Shown: piece by piece, positions 28,241 through 37,403 of the stretch
How the letters are laid out: each line of letters starts with the position of its first letter
How positions within the stretch are numbered: the stretch's first letter is position 1
NCBI RefSeq assembly: GCF_007752935.1
Contig: NZ_CP036319.1
Location: 5,436,501 to 5,500,500 of the forward strand
DNA length: 64,000 nucleotides
Source: Crateriforma conspicua
GTDB taxonomy: Bacteria; Planctomycetota; Planctomycetia; Pirellulales; Pirellulaceae
Direction of reading: 5' to 3'
The notes under the pieces: model-generated
Seen by the model: the letters and a program-made list of their open reading frames with translations, nothing else
The model's database searches: none
What the model was told of the DNA's origin: nothing
Position numbers and translations under genes: made by a program

Positions 28241-29590
28241 ATGCGTTGGGTGAAATGGTTGGGCGCGACAACGGCGGGGCCGGCATGCTTTCGTTGGTTG
28301 GCAATGGCAGTATTGACCCTGCATTTCTACGCCGCACCGGCACGTGATGCTTCAGCACAGGGTTTTTGTGACGGGGGCGTCGCCTGTGATGCCTACGGCG
28401 TCGATGCCTGCGATGCCTACGCCAGTGACGACAATTGCCATTGCGGATCGCTGCTGGAACGCTTTCGTGCCGACATGGCCGACTGCGGAATCACGTTTCA
28501 AAACAACCTGACGCAGTTTTATTTTGGAACCGTCTCGGGCGGGCTTGAGCGTGAATTTGCCTATGGCGGTCATGGCGACTACGTGGCCAACTTTGACTTG
28601 GGCAAAGCCGGAATTCACGATGGTTTGTTGGTCAAACTGCGTGCGGAACATCGCTTCGGCGAATCCGCCGGTCCGTTTACTGGTTCCTTTTTACCGGCGA
28701 CCCTGGCAACTGAATTGCCGGTCGCCAACAGCACGGAACTGTATCTGACGAATGTTCTATTCACCCAGTTTTTGAGTGAACGCTTTGCCGTTTATGCGGG
28801 CAAACTGGACACGCTGGACGGCGACCTTAACGCTTACGCGCACGGTCGCGGCATTCGACAGTTTTCCAACACCGCCTTCATCGTAAACCCGCTGGCCTTG
28901 CGGACGATTCCCTATTCGACCCTGGGCTGCGGCTTTTTCATTCTGGGCGCTGAGGGAACACCGCTGTTGAACTTCACTGTCCTTAACCCGACCGATACCG
29001 CCGACAGCGACGGCTTTGACGAACTGTTTGCCGAAGGTGTTTCCTTATCGACGGAACTTCGATTCGCGACGCCGCTGATGGGCAAACCAGGTCACCAACT
29101 GTTCGGGTTCACCTGGAGCAGCCGTGACTATGTGGCGTTGGGACAGGACCCGCGGATCATTTTGCCCAACGTCCCAATCAATCGCGCCGACGGATCATGG
29201 TCGTTTTACTGGAACACCGACCAGGCGTTGTGGGTGGATCCATGCGATCCGACGCGTCACTGGGGTTACTTCGCACGCGCCGGCGTGGCGGATGAAGACG
29301 CCAATCCGCTCAGCTACCTGTTGAACTTCGGACTCGGCGGTGCCAGCCCGCTTCGCCGGGGTGATTCATTCGGGGCAGGGTACTTCTACAGCGGAACCAG
29401 CGATGAAATCGGCCCGTTCCTGCAAATTCCCTTTGGACCGATTGACGACGGACAGGGCGTGGAACTTTTCTATAACATCCAGATCGGCAAATCCCTGACG
29501 GTCACGCCAGATTTCCAATGGCTGGATTCGGCGCGTGAAAACGTCGACGACGCCTACGTGATGGGCTTGCGAGCGAATTTGGCCTTTTGA
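28241..29590 (+). CDS. OprB-like carbohydrate porin
   Basis: Outer-membrane beta-barrel of the carbohydrate-selective porin (OprB) family, 449 residues. A signal peptide (about 1-40, ending ASAQG) leads to a Cys/Asp/Ala-rich segment with repeats of CDAYG/CDAYA, an unusual decoration. The barrel follows: alternating strands with many Tyr/Phe, including DYVANFDLGKAGIHDGLLVK, GKLDTLDGDLNAYAHGRG and the end VMGLRANLAF with the terminal Phe common to outer-membrane proteins. It probably imports sugars or other small polar solutes, by analogy. It stands alone between the receiver-like gene and a convergent helical-repeat gene. Confidence 0.88.
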   Translation: MRWVKWLGATTAGPACFRWLAMAVLTLHFYAAPARDASAQGFCDGGVACDAYGVDACDAYASDDNCHCGSLLERFRADMADCGITFQNNLTQFYFGTVSGGLEREFAYGGHGDYVANFDLGKAGIHDGLLVKLRAEHRFGESAGPFTGSFLPATLATELPVANSTELYLTNVLFTQFLSERFAVYAGKLDTLDGDLNAYAHGRGIRQFSNTAFIVNPLALRTIPYSTLGCGFFILGAEGTPLLNFTVLNPTDTADSDGFDELFAEGVSLSTELRFATPLMGKPGHQLFGFTWSSRDYVALGQDPRIILPNVPINRADGSWSFYWNTDQALWVDPCDPTRHWGYFARAGVADEDANPLSYLLNFGLGGASPLRRGDSFGAGYFYSGTSDEIGPFLQIPFGPIDDGQGVELFYNIQIGKSLTVTPDFQWLDSARENVDDAYVMGLRANLAF

Positions 29591-29632
29591 TGGTCGGGCC
29601 CGTTGCCGCTCGACACGTCAGCGGCGAACCGC

Positions 29633-30868
29633 TTAGCGAACCGCATCGCCATCGCGACGCAAATCGCCCTGGTAACGCGACCGCTGCAGTGCGAAATGAC
29701 GACGCCACGCGTTTTCATCAAACCCGTAATCCGCCTCCGGTTCAATCATCCGTAACAGATTCCGAACCTCGCCATTCTGACTGCGGCGAATCTCGGCTTT
29801 CGCTGCGCTACCGGCCTGCATGCCATTAGCCCCGGTATCGCCGAAACCGAATGTCATGCCAGGCTGTTGAGGCGCCGCACGAATATGCTCAGTGACCAAA
29901 GCATCGACCCATACCAGCGCCATTTCGGGATCGACAAACGATTGCAATGCCGTCGCAGCCAGTGATACGCCCTTGGCATCAGGGTGTTTCCCCGCGGCGG
30001 CTTTGACCAAAACGTCGGTGTAGGATGCGACGGCCGAGGAACGACCGTTGGTTTGCAGCTGTTCCAAAATGTCTTGCTGTAGCCGACGATCGGGTTCTTC
30101 CAGTCCCGCGCGGACCAGAGCCTTGCGAGCGGACGGGTGATCCAGCTTGCCCAACAGACGCACCCACAGACTTCGCAGCCGGCGTGGCTGTCGGCCGCCC
30201 CGCGACTTTTCCAACTGTTCGGCAATCGCGTCGGCCGCCAAGGGATCGTCGATCGCTTCCAAATTTGCCCACGCATCGGGTTCCTCGCGGCTCAGTGCCG
30301 CCAGCATTTGCGACAGCTTTCGTTTCCATAGCTTGGCCGTCTTGTCGGTTTCCTTGCGGACCTCTTCGCGAGAGATCTGTTCGGGTGCCTTCCACAGATT
30401 ACCGCCGACGTGAACCAGGCCACGTGACCGCTGCAAGTCAGTGAACAACGTCCAGCGACCGTTGATCTGCTTGTAACCCAACGATGCACGGGCGGCAACG
30501 TGATCAGGATTGAGGGTGATCGCGCGTTGCAGGTGATACCGCGACTGTTCCGGCAAGTGGTTGGTCTTGCACCACACGGACAGCTTGTAATGCCGCTCGG
30601 CGTCTTGGCCGGTCTGGCCGGCAAAGCGCTCATACGCGGCCAACTTGTCCGCCGGCTCGATCGAACGCACGCGGGATTTCGGCAGCACCAAGACCAGATC
30701 TGGGTCGGTCTTCACCCAGACCTGCTGGCGGTCCTTGTCGTCGCTGACCACCTTGGTCTGGCCGGTCACGCCGCCACCGACGTACAGGTCGACTCGTTCG
30801 CCAACAGCCGCCGGCAAAGGCAGCGTGATCGCCACCCAAAGCATTCGTGTCAAAGTTTGCCAGTTCAT
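29633..30868 (-). CDS. Secreted helical-repeat protein of unknown function
   Basis: A 411-residue protein with an N-terminal signal (MNWQTLTRMLWVAITLPLPAAVG) and a short beta region (RVDLYVGGGVTGQTKVVSDD, a likely SH3-like or DUF fold). A TPR-like stretch follows around HYKLSVWCKTNHLPEQSRYH, then HEAT-like helices from about 180 to 340 (KLDHPSARKALVRAGLEEPD). The C-terminus is charged (ALQRSRYQGDLRRDGDAVR). I recognise no named family with certainty. The start at 30868 fits the signal peptide; the frame extends upstream without one. It is convergent with the porin gene and divergent from the APS reductase gene. Confidence 0.75.
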   Translation of the reverse strand: MNWQTLTRMLWVAITLPLPAAVGERVDLYVGGGVTGQTKVVSDDKDRQQVWVKTDPDLVLVLPKSRVRSIEPADKLAAYERFAGQTGQDAERHYKLSVWCKTNHLPEQSRYHLQRAITLNPDHVAARASLGYKQINGRWTLFTDLQRSRGLVHVGGNLWKAPEQISREEVRKETDKTAKLWKRKLSQMLAALSREEPDAWANLEAIDDPLAADAIAEQLEKSRGGRQPRRLRSLWVRLLGKLDHPSARKALVRAGLEEPDRRLQQDILEQLQTNGRSSAVASYTDVLVKAAAGKHPDAKGVSLAATALQSFVDPEMALVWVDALVTEHIRAAPQQPGMTFGFGDTGANGMQAGSAAKAEIRRSQNGEVRNLLRMIEPEADYGFDENAWRRHFALQRSRYQGDLRRDGDAVR

Positions 30869-31061
30869 CGGAATGCACCGTCGGTCGAAGGTTCTCGTCT
30901 CCAGAGTATCTGGTCCACAGCTGGGCAGAATCGCAAAACCGGATCGAAGTGAAAAAACGACTGGTCCGAACGATCGGAATGTCCGAATTTCATAACCAGC
31001 ACCATACTTGACCATTCTGGTCGAATTGGTACTGTTTAGGCGTCGGTGGCCGGAAACGGCC

Positions 31062-31090
31062 GGCCGATTAGATCGGCCCGAGGCTTTTTT
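31062..31090 (+). promoter_or_regulatory. Possible attenuator/terminator-like stem-loop in the cysH leader
   Basis: A perfect 7-bp stem (ggccgat 31062-31068, loop tag, atcggcc 31072-31078) is followed at 31085-31090 by six T's, ending 35 bp upstream of the APS reductase start codon. The spacing between stem and T-tract is 6 nt, looser than a normal terminator. It may instead mark the end of an upstream transcript. Confidence 0.35.
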
Positions 31091-31125
31091 CCCGTTCATC
31101 CGCCCCTGTTTTTGATCCTGATTCG

Positions 31126-31959
31126 ATGTCACCGATTGCCAGCGACCGAAATTTGCCGGTGGTTTCCCCCACCGACCTGCCGGGCGATTACGACGCAACG
31201 GTCGATCCAAAGGTGGGCCTGGACGGTCTGCCGGGTGCCCTGGGGGCCGATCCTCCGCTGGCCCCGACGACCGATTTTTTGAACGAGTTGGAAAAGGAAA
31301 GCCGCCAGTTGGAATCGGCGACTCCCACGGAAATCCTTCGCTGGGCCGTGGATCGATACGCTCCCAAATTCACGATGGCCACGGCGTTCGGTCCCGAAGG
31401 GATGACGATCATTCACATGCTGGCGCAGATCGCCCCGGAAACGCCGATCTTCAACCTGGACACCGGCTACCAATTCGAAGAAACCCTGCAACTACGCGAG
31501 CGGGTCAAAGAGCGTTACGGCATTGAGGTCGAATTCAAGCTGCCCGAGCTTTCGGTCGAAGCGTTCGAAAAGGCCAACGGCGGTCCGATGTACCAGACCG
31601 ATCCGAACCGTTGTTGTTTCGAGCGAAAGCTGAAGGTTCTGCACCGCGCCGCACAGGGTTGGCACGCCTGGGCCAGTGCGATTCGGCGCGACCAAAGTCC
31701 GGATCGTGCCAAGGCGCCGATCGTGGGTTGGGACAAGAAATTTCACTTGGTCAAAATCAGCCCGCTGGCGAATTGGACCAAGAAAGATGTCTGGTCGCTG
31801 ATCACCAAAGAAGACATCCCGTACAACCCGCTACACGATCGTGGCTATCCCAGCATCGGTTGCCAGCCATGCACCCGTGCGGTGATGGCGGGCGAAGACG
31901 AACGCGCCGGGCGGTGGAGCGGCTTCCAAAAAACCGAATGTGGGCTGCACAGCAGCTGA
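31126..31959 (+). CDS. cysH: Adenylylsulfate (APS) reductase, thioredoxin-dependent, CysH family
   Basis: Reduces APS (or PAPS) to sulfite in assimilatory sulfate reduction. The protein has 277 residues: a 45-residue N-terminal extension, then the PP-loop-like core with FTMATAFGPEGMTIIHMLAQ and IFNLDTGYQFEETL. A Cys-Cys pair (near 162, in NRCCFERKLKVL) and a CxxC (near 246, in SIGCQPCTRA) are the 4Fe-4S ligands that mark the APS-reductase type rather than the cluster-free PAPS type. The C-terminal catalytic motif is KTECGLHSS. An Rrf2-family regulator starts 19 bp downstream, an arrangement known for cysteine metabolism control. No sulfate transport or adenylyltransferase gene is nearby. Confidence 0.95.
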   Translation: MSPIASDRNLPVVSPTDLPGDYDATVDPKVGLDGLPGALGADPPLAPTTDFLNELEKESRQLESATPTEILRWAVDRYAPKFTMATAFGPEGMTIIHMLAQIAPETPIFNLDTGYQFEETLQLRERVKERYGIEVEFKLPELSVEAFEKANGGPMYQTDPNRCCFERKLKVLHRAAQGWHAWASAIRRDQSPDRAKAPIVGWDKKFHLVKISPLANWTKKDVWSLITKEDIPYNPLHDRGYPSIGCQPCTRAVMAGEDERAGRWSGFQKTECGLHSS

Positions 31960-31978
31960 CGTGCAACGAGGTGCTTCG

Positions 31979-32404
31979 ATGGTCATTTCTGCACGGGTGC
32001 ATTACTCATGCCTGGCATTGGTCGAATTGGCGTCACGGATGGATGATCCGTCGCCCGTGGCGGCCAGTGACATCAGCCAACGCCATGCGATCCCGGGACC
32101 TTTCTTGAATCAGATCCTGCGAACCCTTCGCGCCGCCGGATGGGTCCAAAGCATTCGAGGCAGTCACGGCGGCTATCGTTTGGCGGTTGATCCTACATCG
32201 ATCACGCTGCTGGACATCGCCGACGAAGTGGGATGTCAGGAAACCCAGGATCACGGTGAAAGTCAAACCGGCGTTGCCGCGGAAACGTTGCAAGACATCT
32301 GGGCCGAAGCGACCCAAAGTGCGCGGGACGTGCTGGCCAAGATCACGCTTTCCGAACTGGCGCGACGGTGCCGCCAAGACGACGGCGTGATGTTTTACAT
32401 CTGA
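31979..32404 (+). CDS. Rrf2-family transcriptional regulator (CymR-like)
   Basis: A 141-residue winged-helix regulator beginning MVISARVHYSCLALVELASR, with the Rrf2 signature in the recognition region (HAIPGPFLNQILRTLRAAGW, VQSIRGSHGGYRLA). The three clustered cysteines that bind the Fe-S cluster in IscR are absent; only single cysteines remain near 93 and 133. It is therefore more like CymR-type regulators of sulfur/cysteine metabolism than IscR. A GAGG ribosome binding site 8 nt before the ATG at 31979 decides the start against an upstream ATG at 31940. Linkage to the APS reductase gene suggests it controls sulfate assimilation. Confidence 0.9.
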   Translation: MVISARVHYSCLALVELASRMDDPSPVAASDISQRHAIPGPFLNQILRTLRAAGWVQSIRGSHGGYRLAVDPTSITLLDIADEVGCQETQDHGESQTGVAAETLQDIWAEATQSARDVLAKITLSELARRCRQDDGVMFYI

Positions 32405-32472
32405 AACACGACGGGCACGGGCCCTCGCTCCGCGGCGGACACACCACCAGATGTCGCTGTGTCGTTCGTTTC

Positions 32473-34227
32473 CTAGCCGTCCACATCAGCCGACGAATCT
32501 TCATCGGCGACCGAATCCAGGTCTTCCGCTTCATCACGGTGGTAGGTGCGCATCGGCTCGGGCAATGGATCCATCGCCAACTGTTGTTGCAAGAACCCAC
32601 TGTCTTTGGCTTCTCGTAGCACTGTGACCACGTCCCCGTAGCCGCCGCCGACGTCTGCGATCCCGTGAATCAGTGCCGTCAGGTTGGCGGGCACGATGGC
32701 CAATCGATCGTCTTCGCCCGGCAAGAATCGATTGATTCGCAGCTGACCTGGGTTTTCAGGATCTTGCTTGATCAACAGACCACCGGGGCCGAACAATGGG
32801 TGCGTCACGTCGATCGTTTCGTCGGGGCCGAACATGACAATCTCTGGCGACTCGCGCAGGGAGACCACGATCGCCGGCTGGCAAGAGCAGGGCACCGTGA
32901 ACAAGCGAAACTGTCCACTGACGTTTTGACCGGCCAGAACCGATGCACCATCGGGCCGTCGACGAATCGCACAGAAGGCGCCGTAGCGTGTCTCCAAGCT
33001 GGGTTGATCCATCAAACGACGCAAGGTTTCCACCGCCGCGGATCCGTCCATCCCCTCGATCGCCAACAATCCGGGAAAGCGAAACGCGGGTGAATCTGCG
33101 ATTGCCGATTCCAGTGGAGGCAGCGCTTCATCGCGATCCAAATATGCCAGCGCCTCGGCGACATAAAATCGCAGTTCTGGATTGTCTTGTTCCAAGGCGT
33201 CGACCAACGTGGGAATTGCGCTATCGCCCATTCCTTCCAGCTGCAGGGCCGCGTCGGCGGATGTCTCGGGATCGGTCAACTTCTGACCCAAGTCGGCCAG
33301 ACGCTGTTGCGTTTCCGCCGATTCGGGTTTGACCCCGATGGCACGAGCGACTTCCATCATCCGATACTGGTTGCGGCGATAACGCGGATGGACTTCGATC
33401 TTGATGTAGTCGTCTTCCAAGGGTTCGGCGATGCCGCGTCGCTCGGTCCCATCAAAGAAAAAGAATCGCCGGTTGATGGCTTGCGCGATCGCCGCGGCCA
33501 TTTTGACGTGCTGAAACTCGGGCCGCAGAATCAATCCCAGGTCTCGATTTTCGATCACGCGTCCACCGGCAATCACAATGGCTTTGGTCCGCAAGCTGTC
33601 GTCGGTCCCCGGCGTCGTGTCGGCTCGTGTCAGCAGTGGCCCTTGGCCGATTGCCAACGGTTCACTTTTTCGCAGACTATTTCGCAGCATCTGTTGGTGC
33701 CGCAAGCGTGTTTCCATCAACCATCCGCCATGCAAGTCACGAACATGGCTTTGCACCGGAGCGACGACCAGCAAATCCATGGGATCCCCGGTCCGGGCGC
33801 CGGGCGGAATCACGCCGCGGACTTCCACCAATGCCGTTTCCGAACTTTCCAGCACGTGATTGGGGTTGGCCACGTCGTGGCGACGCATTTGTTCGACCAA
33901 TTCGTCTCGCATAATCGACGGTTCCGGCGCACCACCGGTGGCGACCAATCGATTCACCAAAGCCACGCCGTCGACACGAACCGAGTGCAGACCTTTGGGC
34001 ACCGCCGCTTCACGCACCAGATCGGGTGCCTTGGGTACCTTCAGCAACTTTTCCAATTTGGCGTCGGCCGAATCGTCGTCGTCGCGGCGCCACATCGATG
34101 AACAGCCTAGTGTACTGGTGCCGGCGATCATCAAAGCCGCGGCAGCAACGATCCCGTTGCGGCGTGTCATGCGAAGACCGACCGGCGGCGTTTCTTGGCG
34201 TCCGTGGGCGGTGGACTTGGTCGACAT
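32473..34227 (-). CDS. Lipoprotein with FlgI (flagellar P-ring)-like domain and HEAT-like repeats
   Basis: A 584-residue predicted lipoprotein: after a basic twin-Arg N-terminus comes MIAGTSTLGCSS with the acylated Cys near 42. The region from about 60 to 290 resembles FlgI: GVALVNRLVATGG, VEVRGVIPPGARTGDPMDLL, LHGGWLMETRLRHQQ, RTKAIVIAGGRVIENRDLGL and AAAIAQAINRRF. This is followed by HEAT-like helical repeats (ADAALQLEGMGDSAIPTLVD, LRFYVAEALAYLDRDEALPP) and a beta-rich end with an acidic tail. No flagellar gene is near, and canonical FlgI is not a lipoprotein with HEAT repeats, so a different role is likely. An alternative start is at 34236. Confidence 0.72.
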   Translation of the reverse strand: MSTKSTAHGRQETPPVGLRMTRRNGIVAAAALMIAGTSTLGCSSMWRRDDDDSADAKLEKLLKVPKAPDLVREAAVPKGLHSVRVDGVALVNRLVATGGAPEPSIMRDELVEQMRRHDVANPNHVLESSETALVEVRGVIPPGARTGDPMDLLVVAPVQSHVRDLHGGWLMETRLRHQQMLRNSLRKSEPLAIGQGPLLTRADTTPGTDDSLRTKAIVIAGGRVIENRDLGLILRPEFQHVKMAAAIAQAINRRFFFFDGTERRGIAEPLEDDYIKIEVHPRYRRNQYRMMEVARAIGVKPESAETQQRLADLGQKLTDPETSADAALQLEGMGDSAIPTLVDALEQDNPELRFYVAEALAYLDRDEALPPLESAIADSPAFRFPGLLAIEGMDGSAAVETLRRLMDQPSLETRYGAFCAIRRRPDGASVLAGQNVSGQFRLFTVPCSCQPAIVVSLRESPEIVMFGPDETIDVTHPLFGPGGLLIKQDPENPGQLRINRFLPGEDDRLAIVPANLTALIHGIADVGGGYGDVVTVLREAKDSGFLQQQLAMDPLPEPMRTYHRDEAEDLDSVADEDSSADVDG

Positions 34228-34348
34228 GTTCGGCATCCTGCCAGTCGGCTGTCGTGGATTCGTCGTTGATCTCAGCGCACTCCGTCCGGAGTGCGGAAAA
34301 TTCCTGCCGTGTGCCTACTCCAGCGGACCGCCCGGTGGCAAGATCGAA

Positions 34349-34711
34349 TCAGTCTTGCAGCTTTTGATTGGTGCGATGCCGATCGGCGTCGCGGCGGGTC
34401 TTCTTGTCCAAATTGGCACGCAAGGCGCTGGTCAGATCGATCCCCGACTGGTTGGCCAAGCAGATCACGACAAACAGAACGTCGGCCAATTCGTCGGGCA
34501 AACTGCCACGTGTCGCGTCTTTTTTCCAGCTCTGTTGGCCATGAGTCCGTGAAATGATACGTGAAACTTCACCGACCTCTTCGACCAACTGGGCCAGGTT
34601 GGTCATCGGATCAAAGTACCGCACGCCGATCGTTCGGATCCACCGATCGACCTGATCCTGGGCTTCACGCAACGTCCACGATTCATCGTCGGCACCGGTA
34701 TCCCCATCCAT
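34349..34711 (-). CDS. MazG-like nucleotide pyrophosphohydrolase
   Basis: A 120-residue all-alpha NTP pyrophosphohydrolase of the MazG/dUTPase superfamily (YpjD-like). The metal-binding helices are visible: LVEEVGEVSRIISR with the ExxE pattern, and DELADVLFVVICLANQSGID with the ExxD pattern. These enzymes hydrolyse NTPs or modified nucleotides to NMP and pyrophosphate. The start is either ATG at 34711 or at 34729; I took the shorter. It lies between the FlgI-like gene and the FG-GAP gene, on the same strand as both. Confidence 0.9.
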   Translation of the reverse strand: MDGDTGADDESWTLREAQDQVDRWIRTIGVRYFDPMTNLAQLVEEVGEVSRIISRTHGQQSWKKDATRGSLPDELADVLFVVICLANQSGIDLTSALRANLDKKTRRDADRHRTNQKLQD

Positions 34712-34781
34712 GCCCGTTGGACTCCACACATCAAAGTTGACGTCGACGTTACCCGTCGACCGCAGGGTTCAGCGCCGGCCG

Positions 34782-36029
34782 CTACTGGGCCAACAGCACA
34801 AAGGTACCGCTCTTCCCCGCCACCGCCAGGTCCACCGCGCCATCATCATTCAAGTCTTGCGCGACGATCTGCAATCCGGTTCCGACGTGTCCTTCGTCGA
34901 TGGTGAAACGCTGAAACTGGTGAGTCTGCGGATCCACGCGATAGGCGTACAAACAGGGCATGTCCATCCCGCCGGGATCGCGTCCGTTGTGACCAAAGTA
35001 CCGTTTACCGGTGATCAATTCAGGCCGTTTGTCACCATCCAAATCCACCCAAGCCAAACAATGGGGCTGGCTGAAACGGTCGTCAATCAAGTGTTCTTGC
35101 CAAGTGAATTCCCCGTCCGCATCGACACCGGTGTTTTCCCACCACTGCAGTCCGAAGTCGTGACCGTTGCCGAAAATCAAATCGCTGTCGCCATCGGAAT
35201 CCACATCCGCGACGACCATCGGCAAACTGCTGTGCAACTTCCAAGCGTCATGGAACTTCCAAGGTTGGCCCCACGGATTTTCCGCAGGCTGTTCGTACCA
35301 TCCATGGCCGACCAGGACATCGGTTCGCCCGTCACCACTGAGGTCGCCGATCGCCGCACCGTGCCCATTGATGTCGCCCAGGACGTGAGGAACCATTTGG
35401 TACTGTGCCGGTTTGCCTTGGGCTTTGGCGGACTTTTTGCCGGTCGCGTTTTTTGTTGCAACAGAACCGGCGGCTTTCGGCGTCTTTTCGATGCGTTCCA
35501 ATCGCCAAATCGTCGTGGCTGTTTCAGCTTTCCAACTGTTGACGATCCACTCGGGTGTTCCATCCCCGTCGATGTCGCCAAACAACTGGCCTTCGTTGGC
35601 GGAATTCTTGGTGTCCACCAACAAGTGCTGGGTCCACTGCTGGCCCAAACGCAATCCTTCGGCACCCGGGTTTTCGTACCAGTGGACTTCGGTCGGCAAG
35701 AAGGATCCGGCAATCACATCCAGCCATCCATCATCGTTGACGTCGAACAGATAGTCGCCATTGCTTTGAACGTACCCATTCCAGTCGTCAATCGTTCGCA
35801 AGGGACGCGCGGTCCAATCGACCCCGCTGTACCAGTTGCGACCTGCCACCAAATCCATGTGGCCGTCACGATTCACATCGCCGGCGGCGATGCCTTCGTT
35901 GGCATCCACCGCCAGGGGTCGAATCGCGAACGACATCCGCGTCGACTTTTCGCTGACGTCAGCGGCATGGACCGAACCGGCCAGAATTAGGGACAGAGCC
36001 AACAATAACTTTCGTGCAGAGAGACACAT
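34782..36029 (-). CDS. Secreted FG-GAP/VCBS-repeat protein
   Basis: A 415-residue exported protein with signal peptide MCLSARKLLLALSLILAGSVHA. The rest is a beta-propeller-like chain of FG-GAP/VCBS repeats with calcium-binding loops: DVNRDGHMDLVAG, DVNDDGWLDVIAG, DIDGDGTPEWIVN, DLSGDGRTDVLVG, DVDSDGDSDLIFG, DLDGDKRPELITG and DLNDDGAVDLAVAG. That is seven blades by eye, as in integrin-like propellers. A Lys/Ala-rich linker interrupts between blades 3 and 4. The function is unknown; surface adhesion or glycan binding is often proposed. The start at 36029 is fixed by the signal peptide. Confidence 0.92.
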   Translation of the reverse strand: MCLSARKLLLALSLILAGSVHAADVSEKSTRMSFAIRPLAVDANEGIAAGDVNRDGHMDLVAGRNWYSGVDWTARPLRTIDDWNGYVQSNGDYLFDVNDDGWLDVIAGSFLPTEVHWYENPGAEGLRLGQQWTQHLLVDTKNSANEGQLFGDIDGDGTPEWIVNSWKAETATTIWRLERIEKTPKAAGSVATKNATGKKSAKAQGKPAQYQMVPHVLGDINGHGAAIGDLSGDGRTDVLVGHGWYEQPAENPWGQPWKFHDAWKLHSSLPMVVADVDSDGDSDLIFGNGHDFGLQWWENTGVDADGEFTWQEHLIDDRFSQPHCLAWVDLDGDKRPELITGKRYFGHNGRDPGGMDMPCLYAYRVDPQTHQFQRFTIDEGHVGTGLQIVAQDLNDDGAVDLAVAGKSGTFVLLAQ

Positions 36030-36511
36030 CGGCGGGAACCCGTAAGCGGGCCTCGTGGGAAGGGGGCGGCGTTGGTGCAGATCACGTCGACACGGATCAG
36101 GGCGGGGCCGCGCGTCGCCTGATGCAATCGACGAGGTAAACGGGGCAAAGATTCCCGGCAAGAAACAGCCGGCAATTCGATTGCGGTTCGACCAAACCGG
36201 TGACGCGTGGTCCAACAATCATAACCGTTTTATGGACACCACGCGTTGCATTGCAGACGTGCCGAACGGACGGCACAATGCCCCACAGCCCGACCGGGGG
36301 GACCATTCGAAAGCCTTTGGCTAGCCGCTAGAATCCTTGCCCAGCAAAACAATCTGAAACGAATCCGTGCATTGACGGTTTCGCAGATCGGCATGCTCCT
36401 TCATATTCCCCCCTTGCAGCGGTTGACGGAAAACTTCTCGCCGCGGCCATTGGATTCGACAGCAACGTTGTCCATCTGTTTGCTTCATTCCTTCAATCGA
36501 TCGAGCTGGTT
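36030..36511. other. 482-bp divergent intergenic region
   Basis: It separates the minus-strand FG-GAP gene from the plus-strand MaoC-like gene and must hold both promoters. No gene, RNA or strong hairpin is recognised. Confidence 0.4.
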
Positions 36512-37042
36512 TTGGAAGCTACCACCTCCACGGATGTCTTGTACTTCGAAGACTTAGCCGTTGGTGACCGATGGTTCAGCCCCGAAAGGGTCATCACGGA
36601 ACAGGATGTTGCCGACTTCGCCGCATTGACCGGCGACCACGATCCGCTTCATCGTGACGCCTCCAGCCACGGCCTGCCTTTCGGCGAACCAGTTGCTCAT
36701 GGGCTGTTGGGGCTAAGCGTCTTGGCGGGCCTGAGCACTGAGCATCCTCGGGTCAGCACGCTGGCTTTGACCGGGCTGAGCGAATGGTCGTTCGAAGCCC
36801 CCATTTACTTTGGTGATCGCGTGCGGGTCGCCACGACCGTGTCGGAAATCCAACCTCATGGCCGGCGGGCTGCTCGGGTGACTTGGTTGCGTGAGCTAAT
36901 CAATCAATCCGATCGAGTGGTCCAGCGTGGGCACTTGGTCACCTTGGTCGCCAGCAAACGACGTCGGCGTGGCACCACGCCCGCCGCCATCGTCGATACG
37001 ACCGACACACCTTCACAACGCGGCACGCTGCCGGCCCGCTAA
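36512..37042 (+). CDS. MaoC-like (hot-dog fold) dehydratase/hydratase
   Basis: A 176-residue hot-dog-fold protein of the MaoC/R-hydratase family, which hydrates or dehydrates acyl-CoA or acyl-ACP thioesters. The active-site motif is visible: DFAALTGDHDPLHRD with Asp and His in the usual places, then PVAHGLLGLSVLAGL. The C-terminal 30 residues are basic and Thr-rich. The start is TTG at 36512; no in-frame ATG exists before the domain. No fatty-acid or PHA gene is adjacent. Confidence 0.88.
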   Translation: MEATTSTDVLYFEDLAVGDRWFSPERVITEQDVADFAALTGDHDPLHRDASSHGLPFGEPVAHGLLGLSVLAGLSTEHPRVSTLALTGLSEWSFEAPIYFGDRVRVATTVSEIQPHGRRAARVTWLRELINQSDRVVQRGHLVTLVASKRRRRGTTPAAIVDTTDTPSQRGTLPAR

Positions 37043-37403
37043 GCGATCCTTTGCGATCCACGCCGCTCGTCGCACCTTCTTTGGTGCAGCGGCCAAGACA
37101 GCCGTCGTATCCGACAGATTCGTCGCGACAAGTTCGCCCCGGGACCGAGGTCGTCGTCATCCGGTCCGACCCGATGGATAACCGGGGACGGTGCGGTCGA
37201 TAGCTGGAAACGTACCGCCATTGCCGGGCGGCTGTTTCGTTGTTGCCGCCTGCGCTGATGCGTGGGCCGCCCTCCGACCTGTCGGGTATGCTGCCGTGAA
37301 GTCGCACTTGAACCATTCAGATTCCGTCGAACCGACGACGCCCGCCGCTACCGAAGTGGCAACGAGTCACCGGCGCCCCGTCCGCCGGAAAGAGGGAAGC
37401 TTT
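37043..37403. other. 361-bp spacer upstream of the histidine-kinase-like gene
   Basis: No separate gene seen. An in-frame ATG at 37191 would extend the next gene by 71 residues of low plausibility, so I leave the stretch as leader. Confidence 0.35.

Noticed and set aside
29605-29625. Hairpin gccgct ... agcggc between porin and helical-repeat genes
   Set aside because: A 6-bp stem without a T-tract, common by chance in GC-rich DNA.
34710-35990. 426-codon plus-strand frame opposite the FG-GAP protein
   Set aside because: The minus strand shows seven calcium-loop repeats and a signal peptide; the plus frame is an artefact of codon bias.
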